Assembly (NCBI GenBank): GCA_903828455.1
Contig: CAIKMJ010000045.1
Coordinates: 1-64,000 of the forward strand
From: an uncultured Acidobacteriia bacterium
Lineage (GTDB): Bacteria > Acidobacteriota > Terriglobia > Bryobacterales > Bryobacteraceae
Reading direction: 5' to 3'
DNA length: 64,000 nucleotides
The notes beneath the pieces are model-generated. The model saw only the letters and a program-made list of their open reading frames with translations, made no database searches and was not told the origin of the DNA. Of this stretch, positions 38,235 through 47,939 are shown piece by piece (the stretch's first letter is position 1; each line of letters opens with the position of its first letter). The translations under genes and the position numbers were made by a program.

Positions 38235-40423
38235 GGCTTCTTCGAAATCTGTTCGGCCGTAACGCCCTTATTAATTTCCACGCCGGTAACGCGGAGATCG
38301 GCGAAATGTTTGCCGTTCTGCATGATGGCGATCCTGCGCGGCAGCTTCACGCCGGCGGTTTCCTGCCAGTCGGTAAAGGTTTCGAGGATCTTATTGGCTG
38401 GCGCGCCGGCCTGCGGGTAGGACTCGCTGGCCGGCAGTCCGGTAGCGGGATCGATGGCGATTTCGACCGAGTTTCCCTGCTGATCGGCAATCACCAGCCG
38501 GCCTTCCTTTTCGGTCACAGTGCGGCCGGCATCGCGAGCGCTGAGCATCAGCGGGAACCATTTGCGGAACAATTCAAAAGCAATTTGCGCCTGCTCCTGC
38601 GGCGGGATGGCTCCGAGGCCCTGCGGCGTGAACATCCAGCCGGCGGCAGGATTGGCGCCGTCGTAGTACGACACGATTTTGCCGAACGGCAGCACGTCTT
38701 CTTCGCGATATTGCGACGGAGCGAGCCAGATTTCCGTCTGTGCGGCGCGGAGTCCGCCGGCGCTGGCGTCAAGAACCATGTCGGCCTTCTGGGTCATGTC
38801 CTTCACGGCCGCCAGCTTCGCTTCGCCGCCCAGAGCTTCGGCAAGCCTGGCAAGCAGTTCGCGGCCGCTGGCGATGGCGTCCGGCGATGGAGCCGGCGCG
38901 GCAGGCGCGGAGGCAGCGGCCGGCGCAACGGATTGATCCGCGGTGGTTGACGAAGGAGAAGTAGCGGAGCCCGGAATGGTGAGGTCAATGTCGGTAACGG
39001 GCCCCAGCGCCGTGAGCGGCGTATGGAAGTCCTTCGGATTTCCAACCGCGACGATGACAAACTTCGCGGGATCGATGTACTGTCTGGCCACGCGCAGAAT
39101 GTCGGCGCGTGTCACCTGCTGGACGGCCTTCTGGTACTGGAAGATGAAATCGTCCGGGTAGCCGAAGTAGCGATAAGTCAGCAGGCGATTGAGCGTCTTG
39201 GACGGCGTGTCGAAATTGAAAACGAAGCCGTTGATGACGGTATCTTTCGCCGACTGCAGTTCCTCTTCCGTTACCAATTGCGTGCGCATGCGGTCGAGTT
39301 CCGAGTAAACCGCCTTCAGCGTTTCCACCGTGCTTGCTGCCTTTGTGCTGCCGGCGATTTCAAAAATGCCCGGGTGATCGAAGTTCGCTCCCCACGAAGA
39401 GGAAATCTGGTACGCGTAGCCGAGTTGCGTGCGCACCTTCTGGAAAAGACGGCTGTGGAAGCCACCGCCAAGAATGTCGGCCATGACTTCGAGGGCCGGA
39501 TAGTCCTTTTCGTTGAGCACGCCGCCGAGGTGACCGAGCGCGAAGCTGGTCTGCGTCACGTCGGTCCGCGTGGCGAAGCGGATGCCGGGTTTGGCCTGCG
39601 TTTCGACTTTTGGGAAGGCAGGCACGGGCGGCTGCGTGGCCTTCCAGTCGACGAACTGTTTCTCGAGCGCGGCCTTCATTTCGGCGGCGTTGAAATCGCC
39701 ATGCACGGCGAGGATGATGTTGGCGGGAAAGTAGTAGCGCTTATAAAACGCCACCACATCGTCGCGCGTAATGTTATCGATGGTCGCGTGTTCAATGCGC
39801 CAACCGAAGGGCGTGGCGGGGCCGTAGACGGCGGCGACAAACTCGCGCTCGGCGATGCCGTGCGCTTCATCGTTGCGGCGCTGAATGGAGCCGTGGACCT
39901 GGGTCCGGACAAGGTCGAGCTTGTCCTGACGGAAGGCCGGATTGGTGAGGATGTCGTGGAACGTTGCCAGCACTTCCGCGGTGCGCTCTTTGAGAGTCGA
40001 GAAGCTGACCGATGCGGAACTCTCGCCGATTTCACTTTCCACCGAGGCGGCAATGTTTTCCAGTTCCTCATCGATCTGGTCGCCGGACTTCGCCGGAGTG
40101 CCGCCGCTGCGGATCAGTTCGCCGGTGATGGAAGCCAGCCCGATCTTATCCGCCGGATCGAACAGATTGCCCGTGCGGATGAGCGCGACGCCGCGCACCA
40201 GCGGCAGTTCGTGATCCTCCAACAAATAAACCTTCATGCCGTTGGGCAGCGTGGTTTCTTCCACTTTCGGAATCTGCACGGGACGCAGGGCACCGAATTT
40301 CAGATCTTTGTAGGAAGGCGGAACGGATGGCTTCGGCGGCGCAGCGGAAGGCGCGGCGGGCTGCTGCGCAAGTGCGGGCAGCGCGGCCAGCATCATCAGG
40401 GAAATAAGGGTTTGATGTTTCAC
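38231..40423 (-). CDS. M16 peptidase-like protein, inactive subunit, with C-terminal LolA-like domain
   Basis: A 730-residue exported protein. Residues 30-480 are an M16 fold, but the position of the HxxEH zinc motif reads GLASITGELIR, so it is catalytically dead like the beta-type partner of mitochondrial processing peptidase. Residues about 510-730 form a separate domain, after a Ser/Ala/Pro linker, with ALGGEAKLAAVKDM and GLPASESYPQAGA. It resembles the protein encoded next door (37401). It overlaps both neighbours by 4 bp, so all three genes form one translationally coupled unit. Confidence 0.85.
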   Translation of the reverse strand: MKHQTLISLMMLAALPALAQQPAAPSAAPPKPSVPPSYKDLKFGALRPVQIPKVEETTLPNGMKVYLLEDHELPLVRGVALIRTGNLFDPADKIGLASITGELIRSGGTPAKSGDQIDEELENIAASVESEIGESSASVSFSTLKERTAEVLATFHDILTNPAFRQDKLDLVRTQVHGSIQRRNDEAHGIAEREFVAAVYGPATPFGWRIEHATIDNITRDDVVAFYKRYYFPANIILAVHGDFNAAEMKAALEKQFVDWKATQPPVPAFPKVETQAKPGIRFATRTDVTQTSFALGHLGGVLNEKDYPALEVMADILGGGFHSRLFQKVRTQLGYAYQISSSWGANFDHPGIFEIAGSTKAASTVETLKAVYSELDRMRTQLVTEEELQSAKDTVINGFVFNFDTPSKTLNRLLTYRYFGYPDDFIFQYQKAVQQVTRADILRVARQYIDPAKFVIVAVGNPKDFHTPLTALGPVTDIDLTIPGSATSPSSTTADQSVAPAAASAPAAPAPSPDAIASGRELLARLAEALGGEAKLAAVKDMTQKADMVLDASAGGLRAAQTEIWLAPSQYREEDVLPFGKIVSYYDGANPAAGWMFTPQGLGAIPPQEQAQIAFELFRKWFPLMLSARDAGRTVTEKEGRLVIADQQGNSVEIAIDPATGLPASESYPQAGAPANKILETFTDWQETAGVKLPRRIAIMQNGKHFADLRVTGVEINKGVTAEQISKKP

Positions 40424-41940
40424 TGCGCACCTCCCGCGGCGGGGGCATCCGCCGGTTCGGGCGGCTGATAGGTCAGAGCCACGGTGCGGTTGGTGGGCAC
40501 GAAATACTTGCGCGCCACGCGCTGCACGTCGTCGGCGGTGACGCGGTCGATTTCATCGATGGACGTGAATAACCTGCGCCAGTCGCCGTAGTTGACGTAG
40601 TATTCGGCGAGTAACTGGGCGAGTCCGGAGTTATTATCGAGCTGATGAATCAGGCTCGCGCGGGTGCGAGTGCGGATGCGGGCCATCGCAGCGTCATCTA
40701 TCTTGTCCTTTTGCAGACCGGCGATGATGGTGTCGAGTTCCTTCTCGTTATCCTCTGCCGTATGACCGGCGCCGGGGATCAGATAGAAGACGAAAAGAGA
40801 AGGATACTTGCCGCCGGGGAACGTCGCTACAGCGCCGGCTTCGAGCGAAATCTTCTTATCGCGCACCATGTCGGTATACATGAGGCTGGTGCGGCCGCCC
40901 GCCAGCAGACCGGCGACGACGTCGAAGGCAGGATCGTCTTTATCGTGCTGATCCGGCCGGTGGTAGGCGACGAATTCGATGGGTTGCGAGGGCGACGCAA
41001 CTTCCACGCGCTTGGGCCCGTCCTGCTCCGGCTCCACTGTGAGGACGGGATCGGGCAGCGGGCGCTTCGCGATTCGCCCAAAATATTGTTCCGCAAGCGC
41101 GCGCATCCTGGCGGGTGCCACGTCGCCCACAATCGCGATGGTGATGTTACCCGGCGCGTAGTGGCGACTGAAGAACTTTTCGGCTTCCGACACGCGCAGG
41201 TTTTCGATATCGCTGGCCCATCCGCCCGGCATCACGCGATAGGGGTGCGCGGCGATGGCTGTTGAGACCATGGCTTCCATCAGCTTGCCCTGCGGATCGG
41301 ACTCAATGCGCATGCGCCGCTCTTCGCGGACCACGTCGCGCTCCTTATAGAACTCGCGGTAGACCGGATGCAGAAAGCGCGCCGACTCCAGATAGAACCA
41401 CAGTTCGGCGCGGTTGGCGGGAAAGCTATAAAAGAAATTTGTGGAATCTTCGCCGGTGGAGGCATTCATCCCGACCCCGCCGTTTTCTTCAATGATGCGC
41501 GGATAGAGGTTCGGCACCACATAAGAATCGGCCTTCTCAACGGCTTCGCCCAGCGCTTCTTCGAGCTTCTTCAGCTTGGCCGGATCGGCCTTGGCGAGCT
41601 TATTGCGTTCGGCGTCGAGCGCATCGTAGCGGCGCTCAATCTCCGCCATGGCAGCCTTTTCGGCGGGCCAGTTGGTGGAGCCGATCGACTCGGTGCCTTT
41701 GAACGCCATGTGCTCGAACATATGGGCGAGGCCGGTGTTGCCTTTCGGATCGTCGACCGAACCGGCATTCACATAAGTGTGGAAGGAAACGACCGGGGCA
41801 TCATGGCGTTCCAGCACGATGAAATGCATGCCGTTGGCCAGGCTGAATTCGGTGACGCGCTTTTCAAAAGCCTTCAGATCCTGCGCGGCGAGCTGGCCGG
41901 CCAGCGCGAGGGCGGGAAGAAGCAGATGTACAGTTTTCAC
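40420..41940 (-). CDS. M16 zinc peptidase, active subunit
   Basis: A 506-residue exported peptidase with a signal peptide and the inverted zinc motif HMFEH in GLAHMFEHMAFKGTES, with a distal glutamate in an ENGGVGMNAS-type segment. It has two M16 halves (about residues 20-250 and 260-500). It is the first gene of the operon. The inactive partner follows with a 4-bp overlap. Together they likely form an active/inactive heterodimer in the periplasm. Confidence 0.9.
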   Translation of the reverse strand: MKTVHLLLPALALAGQLAAQDLKAFEKRVTEFSLANGMHFIVLERHDAPVVSFHTYVNAGSVDDPKGNTGLAHMFEHMAFKGTESIGSTNWPAEKAAMAEIERRYDALDAERNKLAKADPAKLKKLEEALGEAVEKADSYVVPNLYPRIIEENGGVGMNASTGEDSTNFFYSFPANRAELWFYLESARFLHPVYREFYKERDVVREERRMRIESDPQGKLMEAMVSTAIAAHPYRVMPGGWASDIENLRVSEAEKFFSRHYAPGNITIAIVGDVAPARMRALAEQYFGRIAKRPLPDPVLTVEPEQDGPKRVEVASPSQPIEFVAYHRPDQHDKDDPAFDVVAGLLAGGRTSLMYTDMVRDKKISLEAGAVATFPGGKYPSLFVFYLIPGAGHTAEDNEKELDTIIAGLQKDKIDDAAMARIRTRTRASLIHQLDNNSGLAQLLAEYYVNYGDWRRLFTSIDEIDRVTADDVQRVARKYFVPTNRTVALTYQPPEPADAPAAGGAQ

Positions 41941-41988
41941 AGGATGACTCGTTATTCAGATTAGCCGATCGGCTGTGAATTCGGAGCC

Positions 41989-43704
41989 TCAGCCGGCGAT
42001 GGACTTCCAGTTTTTCACCAGACGGTCGGCCGTGCGCCACGCCAGCGCCTGTACCGTGCCGGTGGGGTTGCGCGCACCGTGCGTCCCCATCACCGAAGCG
42101 CCGACGATGCCGAGATTCGGCACCTCGTGCGCAAAGCCCCACCGATCGACCACATTCGTTTCCGGATTGTCGCCCATGCGCGTGCCGCCCGCCGCGTGAT
42201 TGGAAAGCTTCGGCGGCGCTCCGGCGCCCGGCGGCGTGATCACTTCGATTGCCCCGGCGGCGCGCAGCCACGCTTCGGCCTTCGCCGCGACAAAGGCGGC
42301 CGCGCGGCGCTCGTTATCCTTCGGTCCGCTGGTGATGCGGCAGACGGGATCGCCGAGCGGGTCTTTCACTTCGAAATCGAGATCGAGCCAGGTATTTTCA
42401 TACGGCAGTGTATTGCACTGAATGAACACTCCGGTCCAGCGCGAGGCATTTTCATGGACGAAGTGCTTCCAGGCCGAGCCCCAGGTGCGCGGCGTTTTGC
42501 CGAAGGTCGGCATGGAGGCTGCGGCGATGGGATGAATCTCGTGGCTCACCTGCATGCCCGCGCCGCCGATGAAGCCGAGGCCCGCGTGATCGAAGTTATC
42601 GTCAGCCCAGTCATTCACCATGATGGCCTGCCCCATGGCGCCGTACCAAAGGTTCAAATCGCGTGGAAACAGAGCCACGCGATCGCGCGAGGCCCAGTGC
42701 GTAATGAAGTGCCGCCCCACCTGACCGTGGCGATTGGCAAGGCCCGTGGGAAAGGCCTTCGATTTCGAAAGCAGCAGGAGCCGCGAATTTTCGTAGGCGT
42801 AGGAGCCAAGCAGCACGGCCTTTGCCGGCTGAAAGTATTCTTTGCCGTCGCGAATGTACAGCACGCCGGAAGCGCGGTCATGCGCGTCGGTCACGATGCG
42901 CGTCACGTGGGCGTATTCGAAGATAGTGAGGTTCTTCGTCTTCATCGCGGCCGGGATGGTGCTCACCGCAGTGGAATTCTTGGCGCCGATGTGACAGCCG
43001 CCGGTATCGCAGTAGCCGTGATAAACACAGCCGGGACGCCCGCCGTATTCACGCGTATTAATGGCAGCGGGCGACATGTGCGCATGGAAGCCGACGCTTC
43101 GCGCGGCCGCGGTGACCAGCTCTGTAAAGTCAGTGGAGCGCAGCGGCGGCATGGGATATTCGCGCTGTCGCGGTCCTTCAAAGACGTTGCCGGCCGGATC
43201 GATGGCGCCCTTGAGATTGCCGGCTTTGCCGGAGACGCCGATCTCATATTCCGTGATGTCGTAAAACGGCTCCAGATCCTCGTATGTCAGCGGCCAGTCT
43301 TCGAGCGTGGTACCGGCCGGAAGCGCGCCGGCTCCGTAGCGCCGAATTGTCTCGGAACGCGCTCTGAAATCCCAGGGGCTGAAGCGCCAGTGGTTGGCGT
43401 AGTAGTGGATCGAAGTGCCGCCCACCGCGTTCATCATGTTGTGGTACTGGGCGGCAGGCCGCGCGATCTCGTCGGGGCTGGTGCGGAACGTGGGAATCTC
43501 GCCGGCGACCTTGCGGCCGGTGGTCACCTGATGGCGGACGTTGTTGCGAATTTCGTCGGGTTTGAAGTCGCCCGGCTTCATCCATGCGCCTGCTTCGAGG
43601 GCCGCAATCCTGAGCCCCGCACGCGCCAGCGGCAGCACGGCCACGCCGTTCGCAGCGCCGAGTCCGATGAGCGCGACATCCACCGGCCTGAGGTTAATGG
43701 CCAT
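41989..43704 (-). CDS. GMC-type FAD oxidoreductase (sugar/alcohol dehydrogenase large subunit)
   Basis: A 571-residue flavoenzyme of the GMC family, similar to the large subunit of gluconate 2-dehydrogenase. The N-terminal Rossmann fold GLGAANGVAVLPLARAG gives FAD binding. The C-terminus holds the HAAGGTRMGD and NPTGTVQALAWRTADRLV signature with the active-site His/Asn pair. It has no signal peptide and would be exported in a complex with the Tat protein encoded just upstream (11-bp overlap). The cytochrome c subunit normally found with such pairs is missing here. Confidence 0.88.
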   Translation of the reverse strand: MAINLRPVDVALIGLGAANGVAVLPLARAGLRIAALEAGAWMKPGDFKPDEIRNNVRHQVTTGRKVAGEIPTFRTSPDEIARPAAQYHNMMNAVGGTSIHYYANHWRFSPWDFRARSETIRRYGAGALPAGTTLEDWPLTYEDLEPFYDITEYEIGVSGKAGNLKGAIDPAGNVFEGPRQREYPMPPLRSTDFTELVTAAARSVGFHAHMSPAAINTREYGGRPGCVYHGYCDTGGCHIGAKNSTAVSTIPAAMKTKNLTIFEYAHVTRIVTDAHDRASGVLYIRDGKEYFQPAKAVLLGSYAYENSRLLLLSKSKAFPTGLANRHGQVGRHFITHWASRDRVALFPRDLNLWYGAMGQAIMVNDWADDNFDHAGLGFIGGAGMQVSHEIHPIAAASMPTFGKTPRTWGSAWKHFVHENASRWTGVFIQCNTLPYENTWLDLDFEVKDPLGDPVCRITSGPKDNERRAAAFVAAKAEAWLRAAGAIEVITPPGAGAPPKLSNHAAGGTRMGDNPETNVVDRWGFAHEVPNLGIVGASVMGTHGARNPTGTVQALAWRTADRLVKNWKSIAG

Positions 43705-44296
43705 GGTTCATCTCTCCGCTCGCTGCCGCGTAGGCCGAGCGATGCGAAGGCGCCGGGGCATGGTCCATCTTCTGATCCTCCGGCGCGACGGCGAGGCGGA
43801 CGCCTGGATAGCGGATGAGATCCCAGCCGGCGAGAGCGCGATTGCCGCCATAGAAGGGATCGCCGAACGTGCCCTCCATCGTGAGGCGCTGCAGGCGCGC
43901 GAAGAACGGCTTCACGGGCGGGAAATTCTTGTCTTCGATCGAGATGAGGATGGCGTCCTGCTGTTCGGCCGTCAGCTGTGCGAACGATACGGCGTGCGTG
44001 GTGTGCGCGTGCGCTTCCAGCACTTCGAGACCGTTGAGGAAAGCCGTTTTTTCCGCCGCGAGGTAGCCTACGAGTTGCGTGTCGATGTAATTCCCGGCCC
44101 CCAGTTCAAGCGCGCCCGGACCGAGCTCGTCGTTCGGAATCAGGCGGGAAATGACGGCATCCAGCGTTGCGCGGGCACTTGCGCTCAGTGCCGTGGCAGG
44201 AGCTTTCGGGGCCGCCTGGATGGCAGAGATGGGCAGCAGCGCAGCCGCGCCGGCGAGCACGGTGCGCCGCGTTATGGTTGGAGTTCCGTCGTCCAT
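43694..44296 (-). CDS. Tat-exported gluconate 2-dehydrogenase subunit 3 family protein
   Basis: A 200-residue protein starting at ATG 44296 with a twin-arginine signal TITRRTVLAGAAALL. The family is the small chaperone-like subunit that carries the GMC dehydrogenase through the Tat pathway. It shows VISRLIPNDELGPGALELG and TMEGTFGDPFYGGN, which match the family. Its stop overlaps the GMC start, so the two are coupled. Confidence 0.88.
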   Translation of the reverse strand: MDDGTPTITRRTVLAGAAALLPISAIQAAPKAPATALSASARATLDAVISRLIPNDELGPGALELGAGNYIDTQLVGYLAAEKTAFLNGLEVLEAHAHTTHAVSFAQLTAEQQDAILISIEDKNFPPVKPFFARLQRLTMEGTFGDPFYGGNRALAGWDLIRYPGVRLAVAPEDQKMDHAPAPSHRSAYAAASGEMNHGH

Positions 44297-44333
44297 GTGC
44301 CGGAGTTTATCACCGGCAGGCAATGCTGCGGTC

Positions 44334-44378
44334 TATGCCGGCTGACACTATGCCGGCTGACACTACGCCGGCTGCAGC
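44334..44378. repeat. 15-bp tandem array duplicating the fumarase stop codon
   Basis: Three copies of tatgccggctgacac (44334-44348, 44349-44363; third diverged, 44364-44378). On the minus strand the coding end is CAG CCG GCG TAG, then TGT CAG CCG GCA TAG twice. Three in-frame TAG codons lie 15 nt apart. Confidence 0.98.
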
Positions 44379-45895
44379 TTCGCGAGTTGTTCGCCGGTTG
44401 CCTTCTCGACATCGGCGTGCAGGCTGTTGCCGTGCGAATCCATCGTGACGATGGCCGGGAAGCCATCCACCTTCAGATGCCACATCGCTTCGGGAATACC
44501 GAGTTCGATGAGATTCACGCCGAGCACTTCCTTCACCGTGCGCGCGTAAAACTGCGCCGCGCCGCCGATGGCATTGAGATAAACCGCGCCGTGTTCCTTG
44601 AGCGCCGCCAGCGTTTTCGGCCCCATGCCACCCTTGCCGATCACCGCGCGCACGCCGTACTTACCGATCACGTGCCACTCGTAGGGCTCTTCACGGATGC
44701 TGGTGGTGGGACCTGCGGCCTTCACCGTCCACTTGTCGCCGCCCTTGCCATCGGACTGCTTCAGCATCACCGGACCGCAGTGATAGAGCACCGAACCGTT
44801 CATATCGACTGGCGGATCGTGATGCATCAGATGATGATGGACAGCATCGCGGCCCGTGTACATTTCCCCTTTGATGATGACGACGTCGCCCACTTTCAGC
44901 GACCGCATCTGCGCTTCAGTCAGCGGCGCCTGCAGCACCACTTCGCGGCCCGTCAGCGGGAAGCCTTCGGACTTCGTCATCTTCTCCACGGGACGGGAAG
45001 GATCGCGGTACAGCCACCTGGTGATCGCGCCCGACTGCGCATCGAGACGCACACCGAGCCGCCGGAACGCCCAGCAGTTGTAGGCAACCGAGACAAAGAA
45101 GCTCGCGGGCAGGCGGTTGGCGGCGGCAATCTTGCAGCCAATCAGCGACGTCTTGCCGCCGAGGCCCATCGGCCCAACGCCGAGCGTATTGGCTTCCTGC
45201 ATGATCCGCGCCTCCAGTTCGGCCAGCACGGGATCGGGATTCGTATCGTCCAGCGTGCGGAAGAGTTGCTCTTTCGCAACGTCATAACCGTGCGCGCGGT
45301 CGCTGCCGATGCAGACACCGATGGCGCCGGGCGCGCAGCCCTGGCCCTGCGCCTGCCAGACCGCATGCAGAATGCATTTGCGGACGCCTTCGATATCGCG
45401 GTCAGCGCGGCCCAGTTTATCGAGCGTGGCAGGCAGCGAATACTGGATATTTTTGTTTTCGCAGCCGCCGCCCTTCAGCATCAGTTTGATTTCAACTTCA
45501 TCCTCTTCCCACTGTTCGAAGTGGATGACCGGCGTGCCGGGACCAAGGTTATCGCCGCTGTTCTTCCCCGTCAGGGAGTCGACCGAATTGGGCCGCAGCT
45601 TGCCGAGTTTTGTCGCTTCGGCGACCGCCGCGCGAATCGCTTTTTTTATGGCGACCTGACTCACGCCGACCGGCGTGTGCACGTAAAACGTCGGCATGCC
45701 GGTGTCCTGGCAGATGGGGCCGGAGTCTTCGGCAGCCATGTCGATGTTCGTGAAGATGATGTTCAGCGCCTGCGACGCCTGCGTATCGGGCGATTCGGCG
45801 GGGCCGGTGAGCGCCATGGCCTGGCGCACGTCCGGCGGCAGGTTGGTCGAGGTCTGGGTGATCAGTTCAACGAGGCTGTTCTGGAGGAATTGCAT
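44363..45895 (-). CDS. Class I (iron-sulfur) fumarate hydratase
   Basis: A 510-residue single-chain class I fumarase that hydrates fumarate to malate in the TCA cycle. Visible are the Fe-S cysteine in SGPICQDTGMPTFYV, the GGGCENKN segment (second Fe-S cysteine), CIGSDRAHGYDVAKEQLF (third) and the C-terminal PGEAMWHLKVDGF-like substrate loop. The N- and C-terminal halves are fused as expected. The stop codon is repeated by the 15-bp array at 44334. Confidence 0.93.
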   Translation of the reverse strand: MQFLQNSLVELITQTSTNLPPDVRQAMALTGPAESPDTQASQALNIIFTNIDMAAEDSGPICQDTGMPTFYVHTPVGVSQVAIKKAIRAAVAEATKLGKLRPNSVDSLTGKNSGDNLGPGTPVIHFEQWEEDEVEIKLMLKGGGCENKNIQYSLPATLDKLGRADRDIEGVRKCILHAVWQAQGQGCAPGAIGVCIGSDRAHGYDVAKEQLFRTLDDTNPDPVLAELEARIMQEANTLGVGPMGLGGKTSLIGCKIAAANRLPASFFVSVAYNCWAFRRLGVRLDAQSGAITRWLYRDPSRPVEKMTKSEGFPLTGREVVLQAPLTEAQMRSLKVGDVVIIKGEMYTGRDAVHHHLMHHDPPVDMNGSVLYHCGPVMLKQSDGKGGDKWTVKAAGPTTSIREEPYEWHVIGKYGVRAVIGKGGMGPKTLAALKEHGAVYLNAIGGAAQFYARTVKEVLGVNLIELGIPEAMWHLKVDGFPAIVTMDSHGNSLHADVEKATGEQLAKLQPA

Positions 45896-45935
45896 GGGAA
45901 ACCATCATTGTACTGCCGTTCCTGTTGCCCGGAGT

Positions 45936-47924
45936 CTAACGGACCAGCAGAGTCCCGCGAAACATTTTCATCCCGCAGCTGAAGGAAATTTCGCGCGGCG
46001 CTGCTGCCGGCAATTCGATGAGGGTCGTCTTGCCGGCGGGCAGTTCCTTCCGGAGATTGAATTCCGGGAAGAGCACGGCAGAGGCGCAGTTCTCTGCGTC
46101 GCGACGTTCAAAGCCGATGCGCATGGGCTTGCCCGCCGGCAGGCTGATGCGGGCGGGCGTGAACCCGGCGGCGCTCACGATTACGCGAACATCCGCCTTT
46201 TGTTCCGCAACCGGCGAAACCGCCGCGATTCGCGCGCCGACGGTGAACGTGAACGGAACCGTCACGATCTCACCATTGCGCTGGAACTGCACCCACAACC
46301 GGTAGAGGCCCGGCTCGCGAAATCCGGTAACCGTGCCAATGCTCGCGGGACTCGGCCCCGGCGCGGTGTGAGTGTGCTGCCACGGATCGCTTTGCGCGCC
46401 GGCCCAGGCGTCCTCCAGCGGATGCGCATGAATGAAGCGCGCCCCGTCCGAGCGGGCAATCAGCATATGCGCCCAGGCGCCGAGATAGGGTTGCAGATCA
46501 CTGACCGGCTGTCCGGTCGCGGGATCCGACACGCTGAAGCGGAACGCCAGATCGTCACCCGCGTGCAGAGACGGCGGCAACGTGAGAACGATGCGGAGAC
46601 CGTGGCGAACTTTCGCGATGGTTCTGTCCGGCGGAAGCGCATCGGCAACAACCGGCTCCGCCTTTTGCGCGGCGCCTCGCACGGTGACACGAAATCGCGC
46701 GATGGAAGGTGCCGCCCCGGGAAGCGTGTAATCGGCAAATAGCCAGTATTCGCCGGCGTTGCCGAACTGGCAGGTCACGGCAAACGTATCGTCCGGTTGT
46801 AACTCGGGATGGATGTGAGCAAATTCCTGTAAGTCCTTCGATGCCACGACGAGATGAACTGGCCGCTCATGAGTTCTTTCGAGAAAGCGCAGCCGGCGGC
46901 CGCGCGCATCGTGAAACTCGAGCGACAAGATTTGCGGCTTGCCCGCGTCGATGCCCACGGGCGCGCTGAGGCTGATGCGTCCGCGGTCGGCAGCATCCAG
47001 CGGCTGATAAGTTACGGACGGAACGTTGATTTCATCGGGGCGTTCTGCATGCGCCGCATTCACCAGTTCGGCGGCACTTACCTGGCCAGAGTAAGTTGGC
47101 CCGATGAGATACGGAAACATTACTCGATTTCCGGTGTCGGTACTCAGGAAGTAAGCATACGTCCCTTCGGGATACTCCGGCGTGCGCGCCATGCGTCCGT
47201 TGTGTTCGTCGAGATCGCCGGAACCGGCGACATATTCGTAATCCTCCACGAAGGTACCGGCCGGATATTTCGAATCGACCGCCGGACCCTCCTGCGAAGG
47301 CCCGAGCACGGTGCCGTCCGGCAGCACATCGCGCTTCACAATTTTGCGCAGCCGGTAACTCGAACGGAAACGCCGTACGCGCCCGTCTGCATCCACACCG
47401 TATGGCCCGTAAATCGGGTGGCCATCGAAGGCGAAGCCGATGAGCGGCGAATGGTGCTGATCGCTGCCGAGCAGGGATGAGAGCAGCGGCGTCATACCGC
47501 CCGCCGCTGCCGCCGCATCCAGATGCCAGAGATTCTGGTCGCGCCAGGAGACGACCGAGGTGAAGTTGTAGATCGGCACACCGTTGGTGAAGGCACCGAT
47601 CACGCCGATCGGCGTCGCCATGGATTTCGCCGCCGCAGGCCGCGGCTCCAACGGAATCCGGTACAGGAACTTCCGCCGTCCCGCCGGGACATCGATGCCG
47701 TTGGCTTCGAGCGGACCGAGCGACTGCAGCGCGAGTCCGGCCGACTCCGCGTAGGCGTAACGATCATCGGCACGAACGCTGTGAACATCCGGCAGGACCG
47801 CCGCCAGATCTTCATTCGTCACATTCGCCGCCTGCGGATTCACACGCCACGCTCGCAGCACCGGATTCGGTTCGGCCGAACCGAGTGCCAGCGCGCAGAG
47901 CAGAATGAGCAGGATCGTCCGCAT
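45936..47924 (-). CDS. Secreted YHYH-domain protein with C-terminal cupredoxin-like domain
   Basis: A 662-residue exported protein. Residues about 20-260 are a YHYH-family domain with GFAFDGHPIYGPYG, HNGRMARTPEYPEGTYAYFLS and SGDLDEHNG. The middle holds beta domains with HIHPELQPD and HAHPLEDAW, possible metal sites. The C-terminal 100 residues resemble a cupredoxin with RRDAENCASAVLFPEF and FSCGMKMFRG, giving Cys and Met copper ligands. A copper-related role outside the cytoplasm fits, but it is inference. The stop of the paralogue at 47940 is only 15 bp upstream. Confidence 0.82.
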   Translation of the reverse strand: MRTILLILLCALALGSAEPNPVLRAWRVNPQAANVTNEDLAAVLPDVHSVRADDRYAYAESAGLALQSLGPLEANGIDVPAGRRKFLYRIPLEPRPAAAKSMATPIGVIGAFTNGVPIYNFTSVVSWRDQNLWHLDAAAAAGGMTPLLSSLLGSDQHHSPLIGFAFDGHPIYGPYGVDADGRVRRFRSSYRLRKIVKRDVLPDGTVLGPSQEGPAVDSKYPAGTFVEDYEYVAGSGDLDEHNGRMARTPEYPEGTYAYFLSTDTGNRVMFPYLIGPTYSGQVSAAELVNAAHAERPDEINVPSVTYQPLDAADRGRISLSAPVGIDAGKPQILSLEFHDARGRRLRFLERTHERPVHLVVASKDLQEFAHIHPELQPDDTFAVTCQFGNAGEYWLFADYTLPGAAPSIARFRVTVRGAAQKAEPVVADALPPDRTIAKVRHGLRIVLTLPPSLHAGDDLAFRFSVSDPATGQPVSDLQPYLGAWAHMLIARSDGARFIHAHPLEDAWAGAQSDPWQHTHTAPGPSPASIGTVTGFREPGLYRLWVQFQRNGEIVTVPFTFTVGARIAAVSPVAEQKADVRVIVSAAGFTPARISLPAGKPMRIGFERRDAENCASAVLFPEFNLRKELPAGKTTLIELPAAAPREISFSCGMKMFRGTLLVR

Positions 47925-47939
47925 GTACCCGGCGTTCTT

